Below, in pieces: positions 7,678 through 15,874 of a DNA stretch of 64,000 nucleotides (the stretch's first letter is position 1; every line of letters starts with the position of its first letter). The notes beneath the pieces are model-generated. The model worked only from the letters and a program-made list of their open reading frames with translations, did no database searches and was not told the DNA's origin. Both the position numbers and the translations under genes were made by a program. This stretch comes from Duganella fentianensis (GTDB taxonomy: Bacteria > Pseudomonadota > Gammaproteobacteria > Burkholderiales > Burkholderiaceae_D). The stretch lies in the NCBI RefSeq assembly GCF_009857835.1, contig NZ_WWCL01000002.1, positions 124,001 through 188,000 on the forward strand, written 5' to 3'.

Positions 7678-8913
7678 ATGAATGCTATCCGTGGTTTTTT
7701 TCCCCGCTTATGGAGCCGTCTGTCGCGCCGCAATAGCGCGCAACCGCTGTCGCGTTTCGCGCTCATCGTGTTATTTGCACTGGATATTTTTGTTCTGGTG
7801 GAGATGATGGATGGCCTGACTAATGCGGTCAGATTAATCGAGCGGCCCCGCAACCAGATTACGCTTGAATGCGCAGAGGTGTCCTTGGAGTTTGTGCAAC
7901 TAGACGCCAGTGCTCGCCTTAAAAGTATAGGGACATACTTGGCGCCGCATTCTGAGGAGAGAGCGCGGCTTGAGCGTGACTTTGGCCTGCTTCCTTCACC
8001 GCTGAAAACTTGTCAGACTTTATACAGCCTCTTTCTGGCGACGATCAATAATGAGGAACTCATAGCGCTATATGGGGATTTCCAGGGCAGGTCAGCCGCA
8101 ATCCGGGCAACAGAAGAGAAAATTGCGGATCTGAAGAAAAGCTATCAGGCAGCTTTACTGGAGAAGGTCGCCCGTCAGAGTAGAACAGATTCCATATTGC
8201 CCGCGAGTGCCAGCGATACCAAGAACCATATAGCCCGGTTTGAAAATGAACTGGGCGCCTTGCAGGCGCAGCAAGCCAGCACGAAAGCGGCGCTGGAGTC
8301 GCATCCTGTTTTGCTTGGCTATCTCGAAAAAGTTAAGGCTCTGCTGGCAGTGGGCGAGCTACAGCAGGCGCAGCGGAAGTTTGAACACGAGGTATTTACC
8401 TACCCGTTCAGGGTGATGGCGATCCAGATCGGATTTATGCTGCCCTTGCTGCTGCTGGCCGTATTCTGGAATGTGCGGGCAATCCGGCGTCAGGACGACA
8501 ACAAAATACTGGTCTCCTCGCATTTCATGCTGGTTTGTATGATTCCCATCTTTATACGTGTTCTCCAGTTTGTTTACGAGCTGCTGCCGAACTATCTGAT
8601 GGAAACCATCCTGATTCAACTCGAACAAACGAATCTGATGTTCCTGCTGAATTATGGCGTGATCCTTGCCGGACTAGGTGGCGGTTTATTGCTCATCTTC
8701 ATAGCGCAACGGACTTACTTTAAACCGGCCCGGCAGCGCGTGCTGCGCTTGCGCAAGGTCCAATGTCTGGGCTGCGGTGAAAAACTCGCCTCCAGCGAGC
8801 AAGCATGTTGTGAAGTGTGTGGTAGCGAACAGCTGGGAATCTGCCGCCATTGCGGACTGAGAAGCCGAGCGCTCGCATTCTATTGCCAGCATTGTGGAAC
8901 GGCGCGGGATTGA
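7678..8913 (+). CDS. Membrane protein with coiled coil and two C-terminal zinc ribbons
   Basis: About 411 residues, no recognised family. Layout: one N-terminal transmembrane helix (FALIVLFALDIFVLVEM), a 200-residue soluble, largely helical region with Cys residues, then three membrane helices (VMAIQIGFMLPLLLLAVFW; FMLVCMIPIFIRVLQFVY; YGVILAGLGGGLLLIFIA). It ends in a Cys-rich tail of about 55 residues with four CxxC knuckles (CLGC, CEVC, CRHC, CQHC), i.e. two zinc ribbons. AGGAG lies upstream and GTG (7675) or ATG (7678) can serve as start. It is divergent from the carbonic anhydrase gene. The function is unknown; the ribbons suggest protein or nucleic-acid contact on the cytoplasmic side. 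Confidence 0.7.
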   Translation: MNAIRGFFPRLWSRLSRRNSAQPLSRFALIVLFALDIFVLVEMMDGLTNAVRLIERPRNQITLECAEVSLEFVQLDASARLKSIGTYLAPHSEERARLERDFGLLPSPLKTCQTLYSLFLATINNEELIALYGDFQGRSAAIRATEEKIADLKKSYQAALLEKVARQSRTDSILPASASDTKNHIARFENELGALQAQQASTKAALESHPVLLGYLEKVKALLAVGELQQAQRKFEHEVFTYPFRVMAIQIGFMLPLLLLAVFWNVRAIRRQDDNKILVSSHFMLVCMIPIFIRVLQFVYELLPNYLMETILIQLEQTNLMFLLNYGVILAGLGGGLLLIFIAQRTYFKPARQRVLRLRKVQCLGCGEKLASSEQACCEVCGSEQLGICRHCGLRSRALAFYCQHCGTARD

Positions 8914-8961
8914 GCTGGCTTCCGAATAATTCGTCAGGCCCACCATCATCAAGGAGGATAT

Positions 8962-9363
8962 ATGAGTCAGAGAAATGGTCCATCGTCCGCATTTGTAGGC
9001 GCTTCATGGGCAGCTTTGTTCGCCGGCATGCTGACCTATTTGATAGGGCTGTGGAACGCCACCATGGCCCTCAACGAAAAAGGTTATTACCTGACCTTGC
9101 TGATGTATGGTCTGTTTGCCGCCGTCTCACTGCAGAAAACCGTGCGCGACCGGCTCGAGGGCACACCCGTCACGGGCATCTATTTTGGTCTGTGCTGGCT
9201 GTCGCTGGGCTCGGCCATTCTGCTGCTGACGATAGGCCTCTGGCATGCCAGCCTTGCAGCGAGCGAAAAAGGCTTTTATGCGATGTCCTTCGTCTTGAGC
9301 CTGTTTGCAGCGGTCGCCGTCCAGAAGAATGTGCGCGATACGCTGGCCCAGAGTGCTTCCTGA
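8962..9363 (+). CDS. YiaA/YiaB-like inner membrane protein
   Basis: 133 residues with four membrane helices arranged as two related hairpins. Each hairpin has an analogous segment (NEKGYYLTLLMYGLFAAVSLQKTVRD and SEKGFYAMSFVLSLFAAVAVQKNVRD, shortened here in sense), an internal duplication typical of the YiaA/YiaB two-helix domain. A near-perfect AAGGAGG Shine-Dalgarno (8951-8957) sits 4 bases before ATG. The physiological role of the family is not established. It lies 48 bases after the zinc-ribbon membrane gene and may share its transcript. Confidence 0.85.
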   Translation: MSQRNGPSSAFVGASWAALFAGMLTYLIGLWNATMALNEKGYYLTLLMYGLFAAVSLQKTVRDRLEGTPVTGIYFGLCWLSLGSAILLLTIGLWHASLAASEKGFYAMSFVLSLFAAVAVQKNVRDTLAQSAS

Positions 9364-9538
9364 TGCGCCGTGGCTGAGCAAGGCGACACGCCTGATGGTG
9401 GGGCGGCCGCGCCCTTGTCCTCTTTTGGCGGCACGGGATGGCGGTTTCACGCCATTTAAAAGCGGTTTGGTCGCTTGACGGTTGCCAGCAGGGCAGTCGC
9501 TCGGTGACAATATGGCAAGCCCAACTGGAAAGTGTTGC

Positions 9539-10609
9539 ATGCCATCCGAGATCCAAACGCCGTTCCCGTGGCGCCGCTTCGGCGCCGATACCCTGTACAT
9601 GCTGGGGTTCAATCTGGTCCTTGCCGTCGTGCTGACCTTTTTCTTCAGCCATGGCCGCTACTTCTGGCTGACGCTGGTGGCCACCAACTGCATAGGTCTG
9701 TGTTCGTTCTTCTACATTGATGGCCTGCGTCTGCTGCTGTGCCGCAAGCAGCCGGAGAGAATGAACTGGCTGGTGTTTCTTCCTGTCGTGGTAACGGGTG
9801 TGCCGTTCGGCACGCTGGTCGGTTCGCATATTTCCAACTGGCTGGTGGGGACAGATCCCGTGTCGCTGTCGGCTTTCGGTAGCGGCAGGCTGAATGGCCT
9901 GCTGCTGATTACGCTGGTGGCCACTGTGGTCGCCAGCACGCTGTTCAACAATCGTGACCGCGCCCGCCGTGCCGAAATGGCGGCCGCGCTGGAAAAGGTC
10001 AGAGCTGAATCGATCCAGCGTCAGGCGCTGCAGGCGGAGCTGCAGCTGCTGCGCGCCCAGATCGAACCGCATATGCTGTTCAACACGCTGGCCAATCTGC
10101 AAGGGCTGATCGCCATCGATCCGGCGCGGGCGCAGCAGATGCTGGACCAGCTGATCCAGTTTCTGCGTGCCACCCTCAGTTCTTCGCGTACCGAGAGCAC
10201 CACGCTGGCCGAGGAATTCGCCCTGCTGGAGGCCTATCTGGGTCTGATGGCAGTGCGCATGGGCGAACGGCTGCGCTATGCTTTCGAACTGCCGGCCGAT
10301 CTACGCAGCGTGCGCGTGCCGCCCATGTTGCTGCAGCCGCTGGTGGAGAATGCCATTGCCCACGGCATCGAACCGAATATCGAGGGCGGCACCATCACCA
10401 TCAGCGCGGCACGGCAGGATGGCATGCTGGCGCTGAGCGTCAGCGATACCGGCCGTGGCCCCCATGCCGGTGCCGGCAAGCCCGGTACGGGGCTGGGCTT
10501 GCACAACACGCGCGAACGCATCAAAGCCCTGTATGGCGATGCTGCCAGCGTTACACTGGACGCCGCCAGCTATGGTGGCGCCATCGCCCGTCTCACTCTA
10601 CCTCTCTGA
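9539..10609 (+). CDS. LytS-type sensor histidine kinase
   Basis: About 356-residue inner-membrane histidine kinase of the His_kinase/LytS class. Four N-terminal helices (from about YMLGFNLVLAVVLTFFF to LLLITLVATVVASTLF) are followed by a coiled linker, then the phospho-acceptor box AQIEPHMLFNTLANLQG with His, the N-box LQPLVENAIAHGI and the G-box GTGLGLHNTRERI. The start at 9539 is chosen because GGAAAG lies 6 bases upstream; the frame extends to 9482. The response-regulator gene begins 4 bases after the stop, so the two form an operon and a cognate pair. No extracytoplasmic sensor domain is present, so the signal is probably membrane-borne. Confidence 0.9.
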   Translation: MPSEIQTPFPWRRFGADTLYMLGFNLVLAVVLTFFFSHGRYFWLTLVATNCIGLCSFFYIDGLRLLLCRKQPERMNWLVFLPVVVTGVPFGTLVGSHISNWLVGTDPVSLSAFGSGRLNGLLLITLVATVVASTLFNNRDRARRAEMAAALEKVRAESIQRQALQAELQLLRAQIEPHMLFNTLANLQGLIAIDPARAQQMLDQLIQFLRATLSSSRTESTTLAEEFALLEAYLGLMAVRMGERLRYAFELPADLRSVRVPPMLLQPLVENAIAHGIEPNIEGGTITISAARQDGMLALSVSDTGRGPHAGAGKPGTGLGLHNTRERIKALYGDAASVTLDAASYGGAIARLTLPL

Positions 10610-10612
10610 ACC

Positions 10613-11404
10613 ATGACTACTGCACTGATCGCTGAAGACGAACCGATACTGGCTGCTACGCTGGCCCACACGCTGCAATCGCTGTGGCCCGAGCTACAGA
10701 TCGTTGCCACGTGCCCCAACGGGGTGAACGCGCTGGAACAGAGCCTGGCGCTACGCCCCGAGGTGCTTTTCCTCGACATTAAAATGCCGGGCAAAACGGG
10801 ACTGGAAGCGGCGGAGGAACTGGCCGAGCTGTGGACTGGCCCGCGGCCGTTTCCGCAGATTGTATTCGTCACGGCGTATGACGAATATGCGGTGCAGGCT
10901 TTCGACCGCTCGGCGGCCGACTACATGCTGAAGCCCGTCAGTGCCGAGCGGCTGGCGCGTACCGTGCAGCGGCTCAAGGACAGGCTGCAGCAGCAAACGG
11001 TGCAGGGCGGGCAGGGCGGCATGGATGCGCTGATCGCCCAGTTGCGCGCGCTGGCACCTACGGCAGCAGCGCCGCTAGAGCGCTTGAGCATCATCCGCGC
11101 GGCAGTCGGCAATACTGTGCGCATGATACCGGTGGCCGAGGTGGTGTACATGGAAGCGATGGATAAATACGTCAATGTGGTGACGGCCGATAGCGAAGCA
11201 CTGATCCGCACCAGCTTGCGCGAACTGCTGCCGCAACTGGACGACAAGCAGTTCTGGCAGGTCCATCGCGGCACCATCGTCAATGCCTCCTGCGTGCTCA
11301 GTGCCGTGCGTGACGAGGCCGGAAAAATCTCGCTCAACCTCAGGCACCGTAACGAGAAAGTACGCGTCAGTCCTCTATATGCGCACCTGTTCCGCCAGAT
11401 GTAA
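10613..11404 (+). CDS. LytTR-family response regulator
   Basis: 263-residue response regulator. Receiver domain with acidic pocket EDEP (residues 8-11), phospho-acceptor Asp55 in LFLDIKMPG, Thr in FVTAYDE and Lys in YMLKPVS. A Gln-rich linker leads to a C-terminal LytTR DNA-binding domain (about 165-263: VYMEAMDKYVNVVTA, FWQVHRGTIVN). It forms a two-component system with the kinase 4 bases upstream. It runs convergently into the Lol-like operon (stops 16 bases apart), whose control by this regulator is a reasonable but untested guess. Confidence 0.92.
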   Translation: MTTALIAEDEPILAATLAHTLQSLWPELQIVATCPNGVNALEQSLALRPEVLFLDIKMPGKTGLEAAEELAELWTGPRPFPQIVFVTAYDEYAVQAFDRSAADYMLKPVSAERLARTVQRLKDRLQQQTVQGGQGGMDALIAQLRALAPTAAAPLERLSIIRAAVGNTVRMIPVAEVVYMEAMDKYVNVVTADSEALIRTSLRELLPQLDDKQFWQVHRGTIVNASCVLSAVRDEAGKISLNLRHRNEKVRVSPLYAHLFRQM

Positions 11405-11419
11405 GCGCCTCTGCTTGAA

Positions 11420-12445
11420 CTAGAAACTGCGCTGGATACTGGCGATCGCGAGCCGGCGGGTGAGTATGCCGGCCATGCCATAGTACTGGCGCAGACTGGC
11501 GGAAAATAGCCATGGTCCCTGCTTCCACGAGGCGGCGATGGTGCCCACCTTGCTCTGGCTGGCAGGCTGCCATAGCACATCGGCGGCGAGATCGAAGTTA
11601 TCCCAGTTCTGCGCTGCACGCAGGAACACATTGCGCTGCTGTGGCGATGCCACGCTGCGATCCAGCCACGCTTCGCCGATCAGCGAAAACTGGTTTTCAG
11701 TGGTCCAGGTGAAACCGGCCAGCGCCTTGCCGCCCCGTCCGGCCGCCAGCCAGCGCTGCTGGCGCCATTCCTCATGCTTCTGCTGCCACAGCAGCGAAGC
11801 ATGCAGCTCCGTGCCTTCATTGAGCACATGCGAAAACGACGCACCTGCTTCCAGCCCATTACGCTGCGATACGCGCAGCACGGCATATTCGTCGCGTTCA
11901 CCACGATGGCGGTATAGCCGCATCGCCAGCGCTTCATCGTCACGCGGCTGGGCGGCTTTGCCCCGGCCCGGATTACTCAGTACCATGGTCAGCGCGTGGT
12001 CCTCGTCAAACGCTTCCTGCGCCAGCATGGGGATGCCTTGCAGCGTGGCGGGATTGAGCGCGCGCCGGTCTTCCTGCTGCACCACATCGAGCGGACGGAA
12101 GGCATAGCCCACATCCCAGCTCATGATCTTTTTGCCGGCCGTCAGAAAGCCGCCTGCCAGCGGGCTTTCCAGCGTCAGCTCATTTACCTGCAGCAGCGTA
12201 CTGTCATCATGATCATGGCGCGCACTCACATTACCGCGCAGCGCCTGCTGCCACGGCCCATCGACCTGCCAGCGCAGGTCGGCCTGCTGGAAGTGGTGCT
12301 GGCTGTCACCCAGACCGAGCGGATTGCCATGGCTGGCCTGACGGGCTTCGCTCTGGGCCAGCACGCTGGCCGAGAATTCGTTGCTGGCCAGCGCCTGTGT
12401 GGCGCTCAGGGACAGGCAGGCCAGTGCGAGTAAGGGAGGCTTCAT
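11420..12445 (-). CDS. Predicted outer-membrane beta-barrel protein of Lol-like operon
   Basis: 341 residues. Signal peptide ending ALASNEF, then alternating hydrophobic/polar stretches rich in aromatic residues and ending SIQRSF with a terminal Phe, as in BAM-inserted barrels. Family not recognised with confidence; it has some flavour of DUF1302-type porin-like proteins. Its start overlaps the stop of the LolA-like gene by 4 bases, so it is the last gene of a five-gene coupled operon. Context suggests it is the outer-membrane acceptor or exit point for a substrate moved by the ABC and LolA-like proteins; this is inference. Confidence 0.65.
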   Translation of the reverse strand: MKPPLLALACLSLSATQALASNEFSASVLAQSEARQASHGNPLGLGDSQHHFQQADLRWQVDGPWQQALRGNVSARHDHDDSTLLQVNELTLESPLAGGFLTAGKKIMSWDVGYAFRPLDVVQQEDRRALNPATLQGIPMLAQEAFDEDHALTMVLSNPGRGKAAQPRDDEALAMRLYRHRGERDEYAVLRVSQRNGLEAGASFSHVLNEGTELHASLLWQQKHEEWRQQRWLAAGRGGKALAGFTWTTENQFSLIGEAWLDRSVASPQQRNVFLRAAQNWDNFDLAADVLWQPASQSKVGTIAASWKQGPWLFSASLRQYYGMAGILTRRLAIASIQRSF

Positions 12446-13176
12446 AATGTGATGTCGTTGCGGCTCAGGTACATGGCATTGAACAGCTCATCGCCGAACT
12501 GGCGCGGCTTGCTGCTCAGGGTAGTCACCACGGTTTCGCGCGCCGTCTGCACTTCGTCGCGCAGGCTGATGCGGGTCACGGTAGGGCGGCCCTCACGCTG
12601 TTCGATGAAGTAGCGCGCCTGTTTGAGCTTGCGCCCTGAGGCGGCATACAGGTCGGCATGCAGCGGACGGTAATCCTGCTTGGCCACGTGCAGCACTACG
12701 CGCTGGTAGCTCAAGGTCTTGCGCGTAGCCGTCAGCTCCAGTTCCAGACAGGGCTGGCCATCGCAACTGCTTTCGCTTTTGATGCTGCCGTCGTAGTCAC
12801 CCGACCACGTCATGGTGGCGATATCGCCGGTGGACGCATCGCCCAGCAGTTTCTGCAGGGGCGTGATGCGCATGGGGCGGGCGCTACCCGGCAGCAGCAT
12901 CCAGAAGTCGTCACCCGACATCAGTACCTTCTGGCCCACCTCACCGGGGGAGCGGAACAGAATCAGGCTTTTACCGCCGGGACGGATCAGCACCTGATAG
13001 CGCTTCTCTTTATCCGGTTCGCCGTTCTTGTAGGTCTGTACCAGCGTTTCGATCTGGGCCGAGCTGTCGGTCTGGCGGAAGGCGTCGGCTTTTTTTAGAA
13101 TCGTGGCTACATCGCTGGCCTGCGCCAGCGCGGACAGGGACAGCAGCGCGGCTGCCAAAGCAGTTGATTTAAACAT
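12442..13176 (-). CDS. LolA-like outer-membrane lipoprotein-sorting protein
   Basis: 244-residue periplasmic protein with a signal peptide (to ALAQASD). The body fits the LolA/LolB-like half-barrel family seen as 'outer membrane lipoprotein-sorting protein': DVATILKKADAFRQTD, KSLILFRSPGEVGQKVLM, DDFWMLLPGSARPMRITP, KLLGDASTGDIATM. This type differs from housekeeping LolA and usually neighbours FtsX-type permeases. It overlaps the permease gene by 8 bases and the barrel gene by 4. It probably carries a hydrophobic cargo across the periplasm; the cargo is unknown. Cys pair SSCDGQPC may form a disulfide. Confidence 0.8.
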   Translation of the reverse strand: MFKSTALAAALLSLSALAQASDVATILKKADAFRQTDSSAQIETLVQTYKNGEPDKEKRYQVLIRPGGKSLILFRSPGEVGQKVLMSGDDFWMLLPGSARPMRITPLQKLLGDASTGDIATMTWSGDYDGSIKSESSCDGQPCLELELTATRKTLSYQRVVLHVAKQDYRPLHADLYAASGRKLKQARYFIEQREGRPTVTRISLRDEVQTARETVVTTLSSKPRQFGDELFNAMYLSRNDITL

Positions 13177-14401
13177 GGGCTAAAGCCTCCACAACGGGTT
13201 GCTGTGCCGCTTTGCGGCTGACCAGCAGGGATGCCAGTGCCGACAGCAGCGTGACGGCGACACCAGCAACGATGAATAGCTGCGACGACAGTTCGATCAC
13301 CAGCGGATAACCCTGGCTGCGGCCCGGTGGTGGCGGCATCTGTACCTTGAGAGCCAGCAGCAGATAGGCGATCAGCGCGGCCAGCAGCATGCCGCTGATG
13401 GCGCCGCCGGCACCCAGCGCCATGCCTTCCAGCGTAAAGACGCGGGTGACTTCGGCGGGGGTAGCACCCATGGCACGCAGGGTGCCGATTTCGCGCGTGC
13501 GCTCCATCACGGCCATGGCCAGCGTGTTCCCCACGGCGAACAGCACGATCACCAGCACGATGATGCCGAGGAAGCCGAAGATGCGGTTGTACAGGTCTTT
13601 GACGCTCTGGTAGAACTGCGCCATCTGCAGCCAGTCGCGCACTTCCAGCTTGCCGCTGGCGTCCTGCCGCAGTTGCGCCGCAACGGTGCCGGTATCGTCC
13701 ATTTCGTTCAGGTAGACGTGCAGCGAACTGACCTTGTCGGTAGCCAGCAGGGTCTGGGCGGTGCCTATATCCACCATGGCCAGCCGCTTGTCGATGTCGG
13801 CGATGCCGGTGGAGACGATGCCGGTGACCGTGACATCGACTGCGCTCAGGCTGCCCGTCACCGTGGACGACATCAGCGTGAGGCCACTGCCGGGACGGGC
13901 GTTCAGCGTGCGTGCCAGCGTCTTGCCCAGCACGATGCCGGGGCCTTTATCGGCCGGCTGGGCATCCAGCATGTCGCCCGCTACGGTGTGCATGAACGGG
14001 CCTTTGACGAGGAACTCCTGCTGCGGATCGACGCCGGTGCCGAGGAAAATTTCGCTGCGTTCGCCATTGCCGATCAGGCCGGAGAATTGCAGGCGTGGCA
14101 GTACCCGCTTGACTTCCGGACGCGCCAGCAGGCGCTGCGCCAGTGCAGCGCTGTGCTCCAGACCGAATTCCAGCGGCGTGTTTTCGGCGCCGTCGAAGTA
14201 GTGCGGTGCTGCGACCACCACATGGCCGGTATCGCGTGCCGAAGCTTCGGCCAGCGACTGGTAGGTGTACAGGGCAAAGCCGCCACCCAACAGAGCGGCT
14301 GCCGTGCCGGTGGCGGCAATGGCCAGCGTGACGAGCGAGCGGCGGCGGTTGCGCAGGGCGTTTTTCAGCGCCATCGCCAGCCAGGGAAATTCAATGTGCA
14401 T
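13169..14401 (-). CDS. FtsX/MacB-type ABC transporter permease
   Basis: About 410 residues, the LolC/E-MacB topology: an N-terminal helix (LVTLAIAATGTAAALLGGGF), a large periplasmic domain of about 220 residues, and three C-terminal helices within the FtsX-like domain (IIVLVIVLFAVGNTLAMAVME with the signature RTREIGTLRAMGA after it). The start at 14401 has GGAGG 5 bases upstream; the longer frame to 14428 does not. It overlaps the ATPase gene by 11 bases. With the ATPase it should form a mechanotransmitting ABC complex that acts on periplasmic or membrane substrates rather than transporting solutes through the membrane. Confidence 0.88.
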   Translation of the reverse strand: MHIEFPWLAMALKNALRNRRRSLVTLAIAATGTAAALLGGGFALYTYQSLAEASARDTGHVVVAAPHYFDGAENTPLEFGLEHSAALAQRLLARPEVKRVLPRLQFSGLIGNGERSEIFLGTGVDPQQEFLVKGPFMHTVAGDMLDAQPADKGPGIVLGKTLARTLNARPGSGLTLMSSTVTGSLSAVDVTVTGIVSTGIADIDKRLAMVDIGTAQTLLATDKVSSLHVYLNEMDDTGTVAAQLRQDASGKLEVRDWLQMAQFYQSVKDLYNRIFGFLGIIVLVIVLFAVGNTLAMAVMERTREIGTLRAMGATPAEVTRVFTLEGMALGAGGAISGMLLAALIAYLLLALKVQMPPPPGRSQGYPLVIELSSQLFIVAGVAVTLLSALASLLVSRKAAQQPVVEALAHV

Positions 14402-15089
14402 AAGAGCCTCCTGCCAGTACACCATCATCGAGATTCAGGGCGCGGTCGCAGTGGGGCAGCAGCCTCTCGTCGTGGGTGGCGATGAGGAAGGTGGTGCCAT
14501 GTTCGTGCGCCAGCCGCTGCATCAGGGCGACGATCTGGGCTGCCGTGACGGCATCCAGATTGGCGCTGGGCTCATCGGCGATGACCAGGCGCGGATGCTT
14601 GACGATGGCACGGGCGATGGCCACGCGCTGGCGCTGGCCGCCGGACAGCTGGTCGGGGCGGTGCTGGCCGAACGCGGCCAGGCCGACAGCTTCCAGTGCC
14701 GCAGCCACGCGGCGCTGCCGTTCGCTGGCCGCTATGCCGAGCAGGTAGAGCGGGAAGTCGACGTTGTCGTGCGCACTCATCACGGGCACCAGATTAAAGC
14801 TCTGGAACACAAAGCCTATGGTCTGGCGGCGCAGTGCCGTGCGTTCCTGCTCGTTGCCGGCAGCGACGGTGGCGCCGTCGTAGCGCACTTCGCCTGCATC
14901 GGCGCTGTCGAGCAGGCCGCACAGATTGAGCAGCGTGCTCTTGCCACTGCCGGAAGGGCCGGTGATAGCGGCGATTTCGCCACGGGCGATGTCCAGATCG
15001 ATACCGCGCAAGGCGTGGATGGTGTCGCTGCCCAGCGTATAGCTTTTGCGCACGCCGCGCAGCGTAAGCAATGCGGTGGTGTGGTTCAC
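14391..15089 (-). CDS. LolD-like ABC transporter ATP-binding protein
   Basis: 232 residues with all nucleotide-binding motifs: Walker [11 protein letters not shown]-loop in FVFQSFNLVPVM, signature LSGGQRQR, Walker B LVIADEPSANLD and the switch His in LIATHDERLL. The FQSFNL and NVDFPLYL segments are characteristic of the LolD/MacB subgroup that pairs with FtsX-type permeases. Coupled to the gene upstream by a 4-base overlap and to the permease downstream by 11 bases. Confidence 0.92.
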   Translation of the reverse strand: MNHTTALLTLRGVRKSYTLGSDTIHALRGIDLDIARGEIAAITGPSGSGKSTLLNLCGLLDSADAGEVRYDGATVAAGNEQERTALRRQTIGFVFQSFNLVPVMSAHDNVDFPLYLLGIAASERQRRVAAALEAVGLAAFGQHRPDQLSGGQRQRVAIARAIVKHPRLVIADEPSANLDAVTAAQIVALMQRLAHEHGTTFLIATHDERLLPHCDRALNLDDGVLAGGSYAH

Positions 15090-15730
15090 AGGCCCAGCTC
15101 CTTCAGGCGTGCCGCAGCGCGCGCGTGCTGGCTGGTTTCTGGCAGGGCTGTTACTTTCTGCAACCAGCTGATTTCATCCTTGCTGCGCTGCTCCTTGCTG
15201 GCCAGACGGGCTGCCGCAGCGTACAGATTGGCGCGGAACTGGTCGCTGGCCTGAGCCAGTGCGGGCGAGGCCAGCGCTGCTTCCAGCGCACGCTTGCCCT
15301 GATTGCGACGGTTCATGAACTCAGGCAGCGCCGTCAGGGTATTGGCAGCGACCAGCCGCGTTTCCAGACTTTCCGGCGTGCCGTTGAAGAGTGCTTCGTC
15401 ATGGGCGGGCGTGAGCAGGGCCAGAGCTTTCTCCAGCAGATCGGCGCCTTTTTCCGTGTATTTCATTTTGTCCCAGGGCATGCTGGCATCGCGCCCCTTG
15501 AGCGTGTAGGCTGCGCCTTCGTAGGCCATCAGCAGGGGGTGGTCGGGCTGGCGGGTGGCGAGTACGTGGAAGGCTTCGATGGCGCTATCGCTGGCGTTGC
15601 TCTTGCCTTCGACGGCGGCGAGGAAGTGCTGGCGTGCCTGCACGAAGCTGGCGGTAGAGAGTTCCTGTGGCGCGGCACCGGCGCTGGCGCACAGCAGGCT
15701 GATAAACAGGGCGATGGCAGTGTGTTTCAT
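15086..15730 (-). CDS. Periplasmic helical-repeat protein, first gene of Lol-like operon
   Basis: 214 residues. Signal peptide ending SAGAAPQEL, followed by an all-helical region that looks like degenerate tetratricopeptide repeats (AIEAFHVLATRQPDHPLLMAYEG is one unit, shortened in sense; a Lys/Arg-rich C-terminal repeat ends ARAAARLKELGL). No family name is certain. As the leader of the operon (15730 to 11420) it may be a periplasmic adaptor for the ABC/LolA-like pathway. Its stop overlaps the ATPase start (ATGA). Confidence 0.65.
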   Translation of the reverse strand: MKHTAIALFISLLCASAGAAPQELSTASFVQARQHFLAAVEGKSNASDSAIEAFHVLATRQPDHPLLMAYEGAAYTLKGRDASMPWDKMKYTEKGADLLEKALALLTPAHDEALFNGTPESLETRLVAANTLTALPEFMNRRNQGKRALEAALASPALAQASDQFRANLYAAAARLASKEQRSKDEISWLQKVTALPETSQHARAAARLKELGL

Positions 15731-15874
15731 GGGCTTCTCCGTTGGGTGATCGATAGGCTGCAGACTATCGATGGCAACGGCATGGTTCCAGACCCATGCG
15801 ATGAAAACGGCTTTTGCGGCGCCGAAACCGCCCCGCCATGGCGCGAAAACTGCGCTCGGGCGGGACGGATGGAC

